Below, piece after piece: positions 46,406 to 55,481 of a stretch of DNA of 64,000 nucleotides; position 1 is the stretch's first letter; each line of letters begins with the position of its first letter. Below the pieces are notes generated by a model. It worked only from the letters and a program-made list of their open reading frames with translations, made no database searches and had not been told where the DNA came from. Both the position numbers and the translations under genes were made by a program. Source of the DNA: Rubripirellula lacrimiformis (GTDB taxonomy: Bacteria; Planctomycetota; Planctomycetia; Pirellulales; Pirellulaceae); assembly GCF_007741535.1 (NCBI RefSeq), contig NZ_CP036525.1, positions 2,356,001 to 2,420,000 on the forward strand, in the 5' to 3' direction.

Positions 46406-47614
46406 CTAATCCTTTTCGGAAATGCCTAGTTTGGCCATCCAGCGGCGTGAAGGCGTCGTTCCGGCCTCTTGGTTTTGCCGACACTCGCGGCGTGCGTGTT
46501 CGAGCTGTTCTTCCAATTGGCTGGTGCGCCGAGTCAGTTCTTGCCGTTCCCGCGACAACTTCGCTCGTTCCAACGACGCCTCGATCTCACTCTTGCGGAA
46601 TTTCTCTTCCCATTCGGCTTGCAGCAACTGCAGACGCTCGCGTTCCTGCATCACCAATTCATCCGAATCGATCAGTTGGGCGATCGCTGCAGCACCGACG
46701 GCCGTTGCGCCGTCACCGGCATCCGATCGTTGGTCCAGCAAACAATGAAGTTCGCCAATTTCCGTGTCGCGGTTGGCGAGTTCGGCTTCATGCTTGGCCA
46801 GCTGGGCGTAGATCGCACGAACAAATTCAATCGGCGACTCCGCCAGCGCTGCATCGTCGACGTTGTGTTCGGCTTGGAGATCTTCGATGAACGTGTCGGC
46901 ATCAAAGTCGTCGTCTTCTAGCTGCTGCAAGATCAGTGCCTTGCGTTCTTCCCACGACAACGCGTCGCTGGTGCTCGATTGAGCGTTGGAGACCGTGGAC
47001 CGAACGTTTTGGGATGCAAGCCGCGACGCAAGATCTGCGTTCTGTTGGCGCAAATCGTCATTCTCGGCTTCGACAGAACTGACGTGAGCAGAGATTTCGT
47101 CGATCTCCGATCGCAGGTCTTGCAGTTCGTGATCCGAGATTTGGTTGGTGGGGGTGTCGCCATCCCGGACCAGGACTGCCAGCGGATAATCGGTGCCCGA
47201 CGAGGTTGCGGGCTCGCTAGCGGCCGGTTCAGGCTTGCTGGTCTGATCCGCCAGCATTCGATGCAGTTCGCTGATCTGTTCAGCCATCTGCTGAAGCAGT
47301 TCCGTATGGTTGTCCAAGCGGATGGACGCCGTATCGGCGGCGCTCAGTTCATGCGGCGGCGGTGGTGCTTGTTGTTCATCGCTGTTTTCAAACCAATCGT
47401 CGGTTGCCCCATGATCCAAGGTTGCCTCATTCAGGTTTGCCGTTTCGTAGTCGGATGCATGATCGGTCTTTGGTTCGTCAGACCCATCGGTCGATGCATC
47501 AGACGACATGTGGATGGGGGACGTCGAGGGTGCCTGATGGAGGTCGGTTCTCGGAGCCAAGGTTGCGCGCTTTGCGTTCGGCTTCCTGGTGAATTTTCGA
47601 GACTTCCGAGCCAT
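46406..47614 (-). CDS. Hypothetical coiled-coil protein
   Basis: A 402-residue acidic protein with a basic N-terminal tail (MARKSRKFTRKPNAKRAT), a Ser/Thr/Asp-rich stretch to ~110, and long coiled coils at ~118-145, ~170-205 and ~330-385 (EIDEISAHVSSVEAENDDLR, ERERLQLLQAEWEEKFRKSE). A middle segment WEERKALILQQLEDDDFDAD is a possible folded unit. No enzymatic motif, signal peptide or membrane helix is visible. It ends 22 bases from the hybrid kinase end, tail to tail. Function unknown; a scaffold or cell-architecture role would fit but is not supported. Confidence 0.7.
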   Translation of the reverse strand: MARKSRKFTRKPNAKRATLAPRTDLHQAPSTSPIHMSSDASTDGSDEPKTDHASDYETANLNEATLDHGATDDWFENSDEQQAPPPPHELSAADTASIRLDNHTELLQQMAEQISELHRMLADQTSKPEPAASEPATSSGTDYPLAVLVRDGDTPTNQISDHELQDLRSEIDEISAHVSSVEAENDDLRQQNADLASRLASQNVRSTVSNAQSSTSDALSWEERKALILQQLEDDDFDADTFIEDLQAEHNVDDAALAESPIEFVRAIYAQLAKHEAELANRDTEIGELHCLLDQRSDAGDGATAVGAAAIAQLIDSDELVMQERERLQLLQAEWEEKFRKSEIEASLERAKLSRERQELTRRTSQLEEQLEHARRECRQNQEAGTTPSRRWMAKLGISEKD

Positions 47615-47813
47615 TGTTTTGCAGCGAGAGGTAGGCGAACCGGTCAGATAAGCGTTAAAATCGACACAGCTGGAATAGACCTTTCAGCGAAGCAATGACG
47701 CATCGGTAGTGACGCACCAAAGTTTCTGCCCAACCGTGATGTTGCTTCATGAAAGGATTACGTTGCCAAAAGGCAACTGTCAAAGGAAAACACGTTCCCT
47801 CGCACTGGATCTC

Positions 47814-48293
47814 ATGGCGAAAAAGAAAACAGCCACCTCGAAGAAGGGTTCGCAATCCGCAGGCAGCGGGGTGGTGTCCGGTAACTCGGGCGATTCGTCT
47901 GAAAACGGAGGCCAGGATGTCGATGGGATCAACTTCGAAACGGCCCTAGCCGAGGTCGAGCAGATTGTCGCTGAATTGGAAAGCGGCGATTTGGGGCTGA
48001 CCGAATCGCTGGGGCAATACGAGGTAGGCGTGAAGCGTCTGAAGCAGTGCCATCGTATTTTGGCGGCTGCCGAGCAAAAGGTTAGCGTGCTAGCCGGATT
48101 CGATTCCGAGGGAAATCCTGTCACCGAACCGATCGCTGAACTGGAAGTCCGAGGCGGTGGCGGTCGAACCAAGGCATCTGCCGGGCGGCAATCCGCTGCT
48201 AAAACCCAGAAGAAATCGACCAGTGGCGTTCCAGACGCCCTTAGCCAGTCTGGCGATGGGGAAACCGTGGACGATTCGCCAGGCCTCTTCTAG
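47814..48293 (+). CDS. xseB: Exodeoxyribonuclease VII small subunit
   Basis: XseB binds XseA to form exonuclease VII, which degrades single-stranded DNA. The core of ~65 residues is clear: NFETALAEVEQIVAELESGD, LGLTESLGQYEVGVKRLKQC, HRILAAAEQKVSVL. A 40-residue basic/Ser-Gly front and a ~55-residue disordered tail make it 159 residues, about double the usual size. ATG 47814 is chosen from several in-frame starts. No xseA is in the window. It leads the run xseB-ispA-dxs, a common bacterial order. Confidence 0.9.
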   Translation: MAKKKTATSKKGSQSAGSGVVSGNSGDSSENGGQDVDGINFETALAEVEQIVAELESGDLGLTESLGQYEVGVKRLKQCHRILAAAEQKVSVLAGFDSEGNPVTEPIAELEVRGGGGRTKASAGRQSAAKTQKKSTSGVPDALSQSGDGETVDDSPGLF

Positions 48294-48344
48294 AATCTAC
48301 GACTAGGCTCGCAGCCCATCGGTTGCCACCGGCTGCGTTTCGCG

Positions 48345-49364
48345 TTGCCATGCCCCCCGACGGGGGCTATGCACGCTGCGGCCACCCTGCTTCACCTGTC
48401 ACCTGCCTCGCGAAATATCGGCCGTCAAATCTTGGTCAATGGAAAGTCCGCATCGGGGATCGACGATCTGAAGCCCTGGATCGAATCTTCGCTTGAATCG
48501 GCGTGTGAATTTGGTGCGGGGTGCCCCGAGACGTTGGCGGCCGCGATGCGGTACGCCCTGCTAGCACCCGGAAAACGATTGCGTCCAGCGTTGGTTTTGA
48601 TGGCGGGCGAAGCCTGTCACCAGAATCTTGACGATGAACTTCGATCGCAGTTGATGCCTGGGGCTGTCGCGGTCGAAATGATCCACGCCTATTCGTTGAT
48701 TCATGACGATCTGCCGGCGATGGACGACGATGATTTGCGACGTGGTCGGCCGACGGTACACATTCAGTTTGACGAGGCGACCGCCATTTTGGCTGGCGAC
48801 GCGTTGCAGGCTCAAGCGTTTCGGCATTTGGCAGAGTCGGTTGCGGACCCCGCTCGGGCCGTTGCGGCAATCCGGTCTCTGTCCCAAGCAGCATCCGCAA
48901 CAGGCTTGGTCGGGGGGCAGGCCGACGATTTGGCCGCTGAAAAACGCGACGACCTATCGGATCAAGATGGCGGATCGATCGATTGGTTGGAACATCTGGA
49001 ATCGATTCACCGTCGAAAAACGGGGGCGTTGTTCGCGGCGTCGTTGGATTTGGGGGCAATTTTGGCGGGAGCCGACCAGTCGGCGCGGTCGACGTTAGCG
49101 GAATACGCATCCGACTTGGGGCTGGCTTTTCAAGTCGTTGACGATTTGTTGGACCACACGGCGGACGATGCTGATCTGGGGAAACGCACAGGAAAAGACG
49201 CAGATCGTGGAAAGCTGACCTATCCCGGGTTGTTGGGAATGGACGGGGCACGAGACAAGGCGAACGAATTAGTGGAATCGGCAAAATGCCGAGCGTCTGT
49301 TTTCGGTGCCGCCGGATGGCGGTTAACCTGGCTGGCGGACTATGTATTGGAGCGAAAACATTGA
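48345..49364 (+). CDS. ispA: Polyprenyl (farnesyl/geranylgeranyl) diphosphate synthase
   Basis: Condenses isopentenyl diphosphate with allylic diphosphates to make C15-C20 chains. The first Asp-rich motif is HDDLPAMDDDDLRRGRPT and the second QVVDDLLDHTAD, with GKRLRPALVLMAGEA and GKLTYPGLLG also typical. Length 339 is slightly over the norm because of the start; ATG 48369 is an alternative. The chain length cannot be told reliably from the sequence before the first motif. Its TGA overlaps the TTG start of dxs. Confidence 0.93.
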   Translation: MPCPPTGAMHAAATLLHLSPASRNIGRQILVNGKSASGIDDLKPWIESSLESACEFGAGCPETLAAAMRYALLAPGKRLRPALVLMAGEACHQNLDDELRSQLMPGAVAVEMIHAYSLIHDDLPAMDDDDLRRGRPTVHIQFDEATAILAGDALQAQAFRHLAESVADPARAVAAIRSLSQAASATGLVGGQADDLAAEKRDDLSDQDGGSIDWLEHLESIHRRKTGALFAASLDLGAILAGADQSARSTLAEYASDLGLAFQVVDDLLDHTADDADLGKRTGKDADRGKLTYPGLLGMDGARDKANELVESAKCRASVFGAAGWRLTWLADYVLERKH

Positions 49365-51295
49365 CGAACACACCCCCGAAGAAGAGCGACGCACATCATC
49401 ACGCCTTGGGACAGCACCCGTTGCTGGCCGGTTTGGATGATGCGATGCCGCTGCGAACGTTTTCTCCCGATCAACTGAATTCAGTGGCCGCGGAGATTCG
49501 TGACGTTCTGTGCAATCTATTGGCGACCCGTACGGCGCACTTTGCGTCGAACTTGGGCGTCGTCGAGTTGTGCTTGGCGCTGCACTGCGAATTTGACTTC
49601 CGCAGCGACCGTTTGGTCTGGGATACCGGGCACCAGATCTATCCTCATAAACTGGTAACTGGGCGATATCACCAGTTCCCTTCGATTCGGACGCGTGGCG
49701 GTTTGATGGGGTATCCCAACCCCCACGAAAGCGTTTACGACCTGTTCATGACGGGCCATGCCGGATGCAGTGTCAGCACGGCGGTCGGTCTGCGCAGTGG
49801 CGATGTGGTCGGTGGTCAACCGGATCGCCGTACCGTAGCGGTGATCGGGGACGGGGCGTTCCCCAGCGGCATCGTGTTCGAAGCGATGAACAACGCGGGT
49901 GAATTGGGCGACGACCTGACGATCGTTTTGAACGACAACAAAATGTCGATCTGCCCGCGCGTCGGTGCGGTCGCAGACTATTTGGATCGTCTTCGCAGCA
50001 ACCCGTTCTATACGGGGCTGAAAAGCGAGGTTGTGAAGCTGTTGGAACGCGTGCCGATGTTCGGCGATCCGGCTGAGCGATTGTTGGCGCAGATGAAAGA
50101 GGGCGTCAAAGCTGGACTGCTGGGCGGGATGTTGTTCGAGGAACTGGGGATCCGCTATGTCGGCCCCATCGATGGTCATGACATCGCATTGGTGCGAAAG
50201 TACTTGGCGATGGCTCGCGAAACCAGCGGTCCGGTCCTGTTGCACGTGGTCACCGAGAAAGGGCACGGTTACAAACCGGCCGCCGAAGATCCCGTCTACT
50301 TCCACACGCCCCCTGCGTTCAACGATGACGCCGGCACACTGACCACGCAGAAGAGCGACGGGCATCCGCCGTACACGCTGCACGCACGCGAAGCGATCCG
50401 CAAAGCGATGACCGAAGACCAGCGTGTCACGATCATCACCGCTGCGATGTGCCAGGGCAACAAACTAGAACCGGTGCGTGAAAAGTTCCCGGATCGATTC
50501 TTTGATGTCGGTATCTGCGAATCGCATGCGGTCGCGTTCGCCGCCGGCCAGTGCAAGACAGGCTTGCGTCCGATCGTCGATATCTACAGCACGTTTCTGC
50601 AACGTAGTTACGACCAGATTTTTCAAGAGGTTGCGCTGCAGGATCTGCCGGTGACGTTCCTGTTGGATCGTGCCGGTCTGACCGGCCCCGATGGACCCAC
50701 GCACCACGGGCTTTTTGATATCGGTTACATGCGAGTGTTCCCGAATATGGTTTGCATGGCACCCGGGTATGCTGCCGAAACGGGCATGATGTTGGACGCC
50801 GCGTTGCATCACGATCACCCCTGCAGCATTCGATATCCCAAGGCGTCGGCGATCGAATTGGATCATGTGCCGGCACCCATCGAAATTGGCAAATGCGAAG
50901 TGATTCGCGAAGGTGCCGATGGCACCATCGTTGCCTTCGGTGCGATGCTAGAACAAGCGATCGCGGCGGCCGAATCCTTGGACGGCGACTTGGACGTGGG
51001 CGTGATCAATGCTCGTTTTGTCAAACCGATGGACGAAGCGATGGTTCACGACACCGTGGCCGGGGGCAAGTTTGTCGTGACCGTGGAAGAAGGCGCCAGG
51101 ATGGGCGGATTCGGATCGGCGTTCATCGAATCGGCTGTCCAGCAGCGATTGGATACGCGTGCGATTCGCGTATTGGCGCTGCCAGACGAGTTCATTGACC
51201 ACGGCGACCGCAACGAACTGTTGCACGATCACGGGCTAAGTCCCGTCGCGATCGCCCAGGCCTGTCGCGATGCGGTCCCTACCGGCGTGCATTGA
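49361..51295 (+). CDS. dxs: 1-Deoxy-D-xylulose-5-phosphate synthase
   Basis: First enzyme of the methylerythritol-phosphate pathway; joins pyruvate and glyceraldehyde 3-phosphate using thiamine diphosphate. Motifs seen are NLGVVELCLALH, WDTGHQIYPHKLVTGR, the cofactor-binding GDGAFPSGIVFEAMNNAG with NDNKMSI, and the transketolase part DRAGLTGPDGPTHHG. TTG at 49361 overlaps the ispA stop (TTGA) and follows GGAG (49349-49352) by eight bases, giving 644 residues, close to the family norm. A later ATG (49442) would cut conserved N-terminal sequence. Confidence 0.95.
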   Translation: MTNTPPKKSDAHHHALGQHPLLAGLDDAMPLRTFSPDQLNSVAAEIRDVLCNLLATRTAHFASNLGVVELCLALHCEFDFRSDRLVWDTGHQIYPHKLVTGRYHQFPSIRTRGGLMGYPNPHESVYDLFMTGHAGCSVSTAVGLRSGDVVGGQPDRRTVAVIGDGAFPSGIVFEAMNNAGELGDDLTIVLNDNKMSICPRVGAVADYLDRLRSNPFYTGLKSEVVKLLERVPMFGDPAERLLAQMKEGVKAGLLGGMLFEELGIRYVGPIDGHDIALVRKYLAMARETSGPVLLHVVTEKGHGYKPAAEDPVYFHTPPAFNDDAGTLTTQKSDGHPPYTLHAREAIRKAMTEDQRVTIITAAMCQGNKLEPVREKFPDRFFDVGICESHAVAFAAGQCKTGLRPIVDIYSTFLQRSYDQIFQEVALQDLPVTFLLDRAGLTGPDGPTHHGLFDIGYMRVFPNMVCMAPGYAAETGMMLDAALHHDHPCSIRYPKASAIELDHVPAPIEIGKCEVIREGADGTIVAFGAMLEQAIAAAESLDGDLDVGVINARFVKPMDEAMVHDTVAGGKFVVTVEEGARMGGFGSAFIESAVQQRLDTRAIRVLALPDEFIDHGDRNELLHDHGLSPVAIAQACRDAVPTGVH

Positions 51296-51405
51296 TCGGG
51301 TAGGTTAGACTGTCGTTCGGCAAGATCTGGCGGACCAAAGCTTGGTGGCGGATTGGCCCAAGCTGTGCCCGCTCGATCACACCTGCACCTTCGGGAACCG
51401 ACGAC

Positions 51406-52299
51406 ATGTCCTGCCAAGATTCTGGCGATCTGAATCGCAATTCGCGTGACCGCCCCCGAGTCGCGATTCTGGGGGTTCCCGGCCGTGAAAGCGTCCAAAA
51501 GGAACTTCAGCGAATTCGTCCTGCCATCGAAGAACGGGCCGAGATCGTCGTCGAGGACTTGGAGTTCCAGTACGACTTTTCAGACACCGACATCGATTTG
51601 GTGATCGTGCTAGGTGGCGACGGATCGATCTTGCAGTCGGCCCGCCAGATGGGCGTCAACCAAATCCCTGTGTTGGGCATCAATTGCGGCCGGTTGGGCT
51701 TTTTGGCCGCGCTTTCACCAGACGATTTTCTGTGCGTCTGGGCCGATGTGTGTTGCGGGCAGTTTGCGGTCGCCGAGCATGTCATGCTGAAAACGCAGCT
51801 GGTTCGCGACGGTAAGGTCCAGGCGGAACAGTTGGCGCTGAACGAAGCCGCGGTCCTGGGCGGACCGCCCTACGAGATCCTGGACATCGACCTGTATGCC
51901 GATGGCGAGTTGGCGACCCGGTATCGCTGCGATGGTTTGATTTTGGCGACGCCGGTCGGTTCGACCGCTCACAATCTTTCCGCCGGTGGGCCGATTCTGC
52001 GGCGGACGCTGCAAGCCGTCGTGATCTCGCCGATCAGTCCCCATACGTTGACCTACCGACCGGTCGTGGATTCCGCTGACACTCGATTCGAACTGCAAGT
52101 CGTCAAACCGAACGATTCGACCAGCATCGTGGTGGACGGCAGAATGCTGGGGCAGCTGCGTTCGGATGACCTTGTGCGAATCGAACGCGCCGACACCACC
52201 TTCAAGATGGTGTCCGTGGCGGGGAACAACGACTACCGATCGCTCCGCGAAAAACTGGGCTGGGGTGGCTCGGTTTCGATGCCCCGAACAAGAACCTGA
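51406..52299 (+). CDS. nadK: NAD kinase
   Basis: Phosphorylates NAD to NADP. The protein has the kinase signature VIVLGGDGSILQSARQM, the NE motif in ALNEAAVLGG, GSTAHNLSAGGPI, and a beta-rich C-terminal domain (YRPVVDSADTRFELQV, IVVDGRMLGQL). Length 297 is standard. It follows dxs by 110 bases on the same strand; NADPH feeds the reductases of the same isoprenoid pathway. A 15-bp triplicate begins exactly at its stop. Confidence 0.95.
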   Translation: MSCQDSGDLNRNSRDRPRVAILGVPGRESVQKELQRIRPAIEERAEIVVEDLEFQYDFSDTDIDLVIVLGGDGSILQSARQMGVNQIPVLGINCGRLGFLAALSPDDFLCVWADVCCGQFAVAEHVMLKTQLVRDGKVQAEQLALNEAAVLGGPPYEILDIDLYADGELATRYRCDGLILATPVGSTAHNLSAGGPILRRTLQAVVISPISPHTLTYRPVVDSADTRFELQVVKPNDSTSIVVDGRMLGQLRSDDLVRIERADTTFKMVSVAGNNDYRSLREKLGWGGSVSMPRTRT

Positions 52300-52341
52300 T
52301 TCCCGCGGGAGTGATGCTCGCGGACGTGATTCCCGCGGGCG
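52297..52341 (+). repeat. 15-bp tandem repeat, three copies, starting at the nadK stop codon
   Basis: Units are TGATTCCCGCGGGAG (52297-52311), a diverged TGATGCTCGCGGACG (52312-52326) and TGATTCCCGCGGGCG (52327-52341). Each begins with TGA in the nadK frame, giving three successive in-phase stops. Two units hold the palindrome CCCGCGGG. Confidence 0.93.
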
Positions 52342-52562
52342 TGCAGCCACCGCCGTTTGGGTTGGCGAAGCCTTTGCTTGAATACGCAGGGGCGATCTAG
52401 TGCGAGGGGAAGCACCCTCTGTGCAATCGCCACGGGGCGGTCAGTCTGAAGCTGTGTTCCGCCGTGGGGGGCTGAAGATCGGTCTTGTCGTCGATCGGAT
52501 GATCTGCGACTTTTGGGCGTGTTGTGAAACACCCCGTTTTGACGTGTAAGGAGACCTTAGTC

Positions 52563-53447
52563 GTGCACCGAATTTCGCTAGCCGCCCTAGTTCTTGTTGG
52601 ATCGATCGCCTGCGGCGCCCCAGCCGGTGCCGAGGATTCCACTTCGATTTTGGAACCCGCCGAAACTTACCTGCTTCGATACAAGCTTCAAGCTGACGAA
52701 CAGATTCCCTACGAAGTGACTCACATCGCCAAGACCAAGACACGGATTCGGGGTGCCGAAGAAGTTTCGAACGTCCACACCGTTAGCCAGCGTCATTGGA
52801 GCGTGACCAAGGCGACGAAGGACGAAATGACTTTCGAGCACGTCGTTGATTCGGTCGAAATGACGCAACAACAAGGCGAAGCCGAAGAACTTCGTTGGGA
52901 CAGCACCACCGGTGAAAAGCCGGTTGCCGTGTTTGAAAAGGTCGCCGAACAGATCGGCGAGAAGCTGTCGACGATCTCGATCAACGCTCGCGGTCAAGAA
53001 ACCAGTCGCGAAGATTTCGGTGGTACCAAAGCCACCTTGGGAATGGGTTCGTTGACACTGGCTTTGCCAGAAGAACCTGTTGCCGTCGGTGCAACTTGGT
53101 CGGTGCCTCGCGAGGTCCGGACTCGGACCGAAGAAGGCGAAGTCAAGGTGATCAAGATTCGCGAATTGTTCACCTTGGAAAAGGTCAAAACGGGCGTCGC
53201 CACCTTGTCGGTTCGTAGTGAACCATTGACACCGATCGACGACGAATCGGTGCGTGCCCAAGTGGTACAGCAGCTCAGCAATGGGCAGATTCGTTTCGAT
53301 ATCGATGCGGGTCGGATGCTGAGCAAGCAACTCGACTGGGACGAAACAGTGGTCGGTTTTCAAGGCGCCAATAGCCTGATGGAATACCGAGCACGCATGA
53401 CAGAAAAATTGATCGACGGCATCGAACGCACCGCCAGCCGCCGCTAA
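52563..53447 (+). CDS. Exported hypothetical protein (beta-rich)
   Basis: A 294-residue protein with a signal peptide (VHRISLAALVLVGSIACG, cleavage after APAGA). The mature part is rich in charged beta strands: ETYLLRYKLQADEQIPYEVT, TKDEMTFEHVVDSVEM, VAVGATWSVPREV, IRFDIDAGRMLSKQLDW. This resembles DUF6263-type planctomycete proteins, but I cannot confirm the family. GTG 52563 follows a strong AAGGAG (52548-52553) by nine bases; an ATG 39 bases earlier lies before that site and is unlikely. Periplasmic or surface location is inferred. Confidence 0.75.
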   Translation: MHRISLAALVLVGSIACGAPAGAEDSTSILEPAETYLLRYKLQADEQIPYEVTHIAKTKTRIRGAEEVSNVHTVSQRHWSVTKATKDEMTFEHVVDSVEMTQQQGEAEELRWDSTTGEKPVAVFEKVAEQIGEKLSTISINARGQETSREDFGGTKATLGMGSLTLALPEEPVAVGATWSVPREVRTRTEEGEVKVIKIRELFTLEKVKTGVATLSVRSEPLTPIDDESVRAQVVQQLSNGQIRFDIDAGRMLSKQLDWDETVVGFQGANSLMEYRARMTEKLIDGIERTASRR

Positions 53448-53462
53448 TCAGCCGCCGATCGA

Positions 53463-53588
53463 TCGTTTAACCGCGTGGGCATCGCCCCGCGCGCCGATTG
53501 CAAATCACCCAGCCCGCTAGTCACGTGGCTGAACGAGGCGCAACCGATTGGTCGTTTAACCGCGTGGGCATCGCCCCGCGCGCCGATG
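53463..53588. repeat. Two solo copies of the GTTTAACCGCGTG element between convergent genes
   Basis: TCGTTTAACCGCGTGGGCAT continues with CGCCCCGCGCGCCGAT at 53463-53497 and again at 53552-53586, 89 bases apart. The sequence matches, with about one change, the inverted right arm of the palindrome in the 59.6-61.8 kb array. The copies lie between the tails of two convergent genes. Confidence 0.9.
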
Positions 53589-53593
53589 CCGTG

Positions 53594-54100
53594 CTAGTGC
53601 TGCGGTTCGTTCTTGGCACGGCGTCCGGACTGGGCTGACGACTCGGTCGTGGGGGCCGTTTCGTTTTCGGTCAGCACGACGACGGCAACGATCGCGGTGA
53701 TCTGGCATAGTGCAAAGATCAGTGGTGGCGTTTGCCGCAGCTCGGCCAACAGTCGCTGTACCCACTGGGGTTCCCGCGTCTGTTGCTCGGCGATCCATTC
53801 ACCCAGAGTTCGCGCCACCGGCGCCCAGGTCGACGTGTGTTCCCATCCGTTGGACGTCCGTCGCCATCCTTCGGGAGACTTTGCGATCGGGCGTGATACG
53901 ATCGGTGGCGTGTCCGCGCTGGACGCGACGGACGTCGTGGGCAGGATCGAGATCGCCCCTAGCGACGGGATCGGATGCGTCGGCGCGTCGTTGGACAGCA
54001 GCCACAGGAAGCTGGCGATGATGACACAACCGCAAAGGTTGCCTCTCAACCAGCGGGCTAGCCAGCGGGCGTCGTCGGGATGGATGTAGAAAGCTTTCAT
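53594..54100 (-). CDS. Hypothetical membrane protein with two transmembrane segments
   Basis: A 168-residue protein starting MKAFYIHPDDARWLARWLRG. One membrane helix lies near residues 22-40 (CGCVIIASFLWLLS) and one near 122-142 (PPLIFALCQITAIVAVVVLT). A Ser/Pro-rich loop with Trp-rich GWRRTSNGWEHTSTW sits between them, probably outside the cytoplasm. The tail is polar. No family recognised. The frame is open to 54139, but MKAFYI is the better start. Confidence 0.6.
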   Translation of the reverse strand: MKAFYIHPDDARWLARWLRGNLCGCVIIASFLWLLSNDAPTHPIPSLGAISILPTTSVASSADTPPIVSRPIAKSPEGWRRTSNGWEHTSTWAPVARTLGEWIAEQQTREPQWVQRLLAELRQTPPLIFALCQITAIVAVVVLTENETAPTTESSAQSGRRAKNEPQH

Positions 54101-54517
54101 TGAAGGCCATCCATCGCAGATTCCGGTCCGCTGATCCACGAAACGCTTCCGGCGGATTGAAGTGCCGTGTTTTACGGTGTTTGGCGCATCGTCCCGGATT
54201 CTTAGGTGACGCCGTGTTGCATTCGGGCAACCCTGCTGCGTGGCGAGAAATCACCGATGTTGCCCAGAAGCAGCGCGGCGCTGGATAGGCCGTGGGGTCT
54301 ACCTAGCCCGCACAATCGTCACTTTCGGAAACCCATCGCTGATCGGTACAGGAAGCCGTCTGGAATCCAACCAGCTTTGTTTGAATTGCGGCCTAAGTTC
54401 TTGCTAGAGCATCATTCCGATACTGGCTTGGGTCGCGCGGTTCCACTGCGACTGATCGGAGTGATGTCGCGGGTCGACGCAACGAATTGCCACCAACATC
54501 GAACAAGGTTTCCTGAT
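54101..54517. other. Divergent gap before the HDOD gene
   Basis: About 417 bases with no supported gene. The HDOD frame extends leftward through it, but that upstream translation shows no domain-like sequence. Confidence 0.45.
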
Positions 54518-55423
54518 ATGACGACCACCACCCCAATCGCTCTGGAAGACGTCTTTCATTCGGAAGTCCTGCCGGCCTTGCCGCACAGCGCGATCGGACT
54601 CTTGCAGCTATCGCAAAACTCGGACTTTGGTCCCGCGGATTTTACCAAGCCGATCGAAGCTGACCCGGGGTTGATGGGGCAGGTCCTGAAGTTCGTCAAT
54701 TCGTCGTACTTTGGGTTCAGCCGCGAAATCATGAGCGTTCAGCAAGCACTGACATTGGTCGGCACGCGTGCGATCACTAACTTTGCACTCTGGAACGCGG
54801 TGTTCAGTGTGATTCCGAACCCCAAGTTCGGCCCCTTCGATCTGAAGTCGCTGTGGCAAGATTCGCTGCGTCGCGCCTTGTTTGCACGGATGTTGGGAAG
54901 ATCGTTGAAGCTACCGAACGCCGAAGATCTGTTCGCAGGTGCCCTATTGCAAGACATGGCGATTCCATTGTTGTTGAAGGAATTGCCGACTGAATACGAA
55001 GCACTGGTTAGCCGTCGCGCCCTGGAAGGTCGCCGTCTAAGCGGTTTAGAAAAAGAGATGTTCGGTTGGGATCACGCCGATGCCGCCGCCATGTTGGCTG
55101 CCCGTTGGAACCTTCCCGACGAATTCGTCACGCTGATCGCCTTGCACACGAATGTCGACAAACTGTTGGCCGCGGGCAAGGAGCATCGCGGTTCGGCCTG
55201 TGTCGCGCTGGCGTCGCTATTGCCGGCCTGTTGTGACAAAGACTGGAGCGAAAAAGATCAGTTCATCGAAGGGTTCCGCACGCTGGCCGAACAGAGCGAC
55301 CAGCAGTTGGGCGAATTGTTCCTGTCGGTTGACGAGGCCACGGCCGAGTTTGCACCGCTGCTAAAGTTGCCTGTCCCCAAGCGAACGCTGACCGAGTACA
55401 TGGCCGAATACATCGGCGAGTGA
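54518..55423 (+). CDS. HDOD-domain protein
   Basis: HDOD proteins are HD-fold relatives found in signalling, often linked to cyclic-di-GMP or chemotaxis. Residues ~10-210 match: LPALPHSAIGLLQLS, ADPGLMGQVLKFVNSSYFGF, VQQALTLVGTRAITNFAL, DLFAGALLQDMAIPLLL, GWDHADAAAMLAARW. The metal-binding HD pair is absent, as is normal for HDOD, so no phosphohydrolase activity is expected. The C-terminal ~90 residues are helical. ATG 54518 follows AAGG and gives 301 residues. It ends tail to tail with tgt, 58 bases apart. Confidence 0.9.
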   Translation: MTTTTPIALEDVFHSEVLPALPHSAIGLLQLSQNSDFGPADFTKPIEADPGLMGQVLKFVNSSYFGFSREIMSVQQALTLVGTRAITNFALWNAVFSVIPNPKFGPFDLKSLWQDSLRRALFARMLGRSLKLPNAEDLFAGALLQDMAIPLLLKELPTEYEALVSRRALEGRRLSGLEKEMFGWDHADAAAMLAARWNLPDEFVTLIALHTNVDKLLAAGKEHRGSACVALASLLPACCDKDWSEKDQFIEGFRTLAEQSDQQLGELFLSVDEATAEFAPLLKLPVPKRTLTEYMAEYIGE

Positions 55424-55481
55424 TCAGGGACCGCGATTCAGGTGGGACCCGCGCAGCCCGATCGGCTGTGCGTCCGGTCCG

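Noticed and set aside
48436-49371. 311-codon minus-strand open frame
   Set aside because: Antisense to ispA; its translation is Arg/Pro-rich with no domain.
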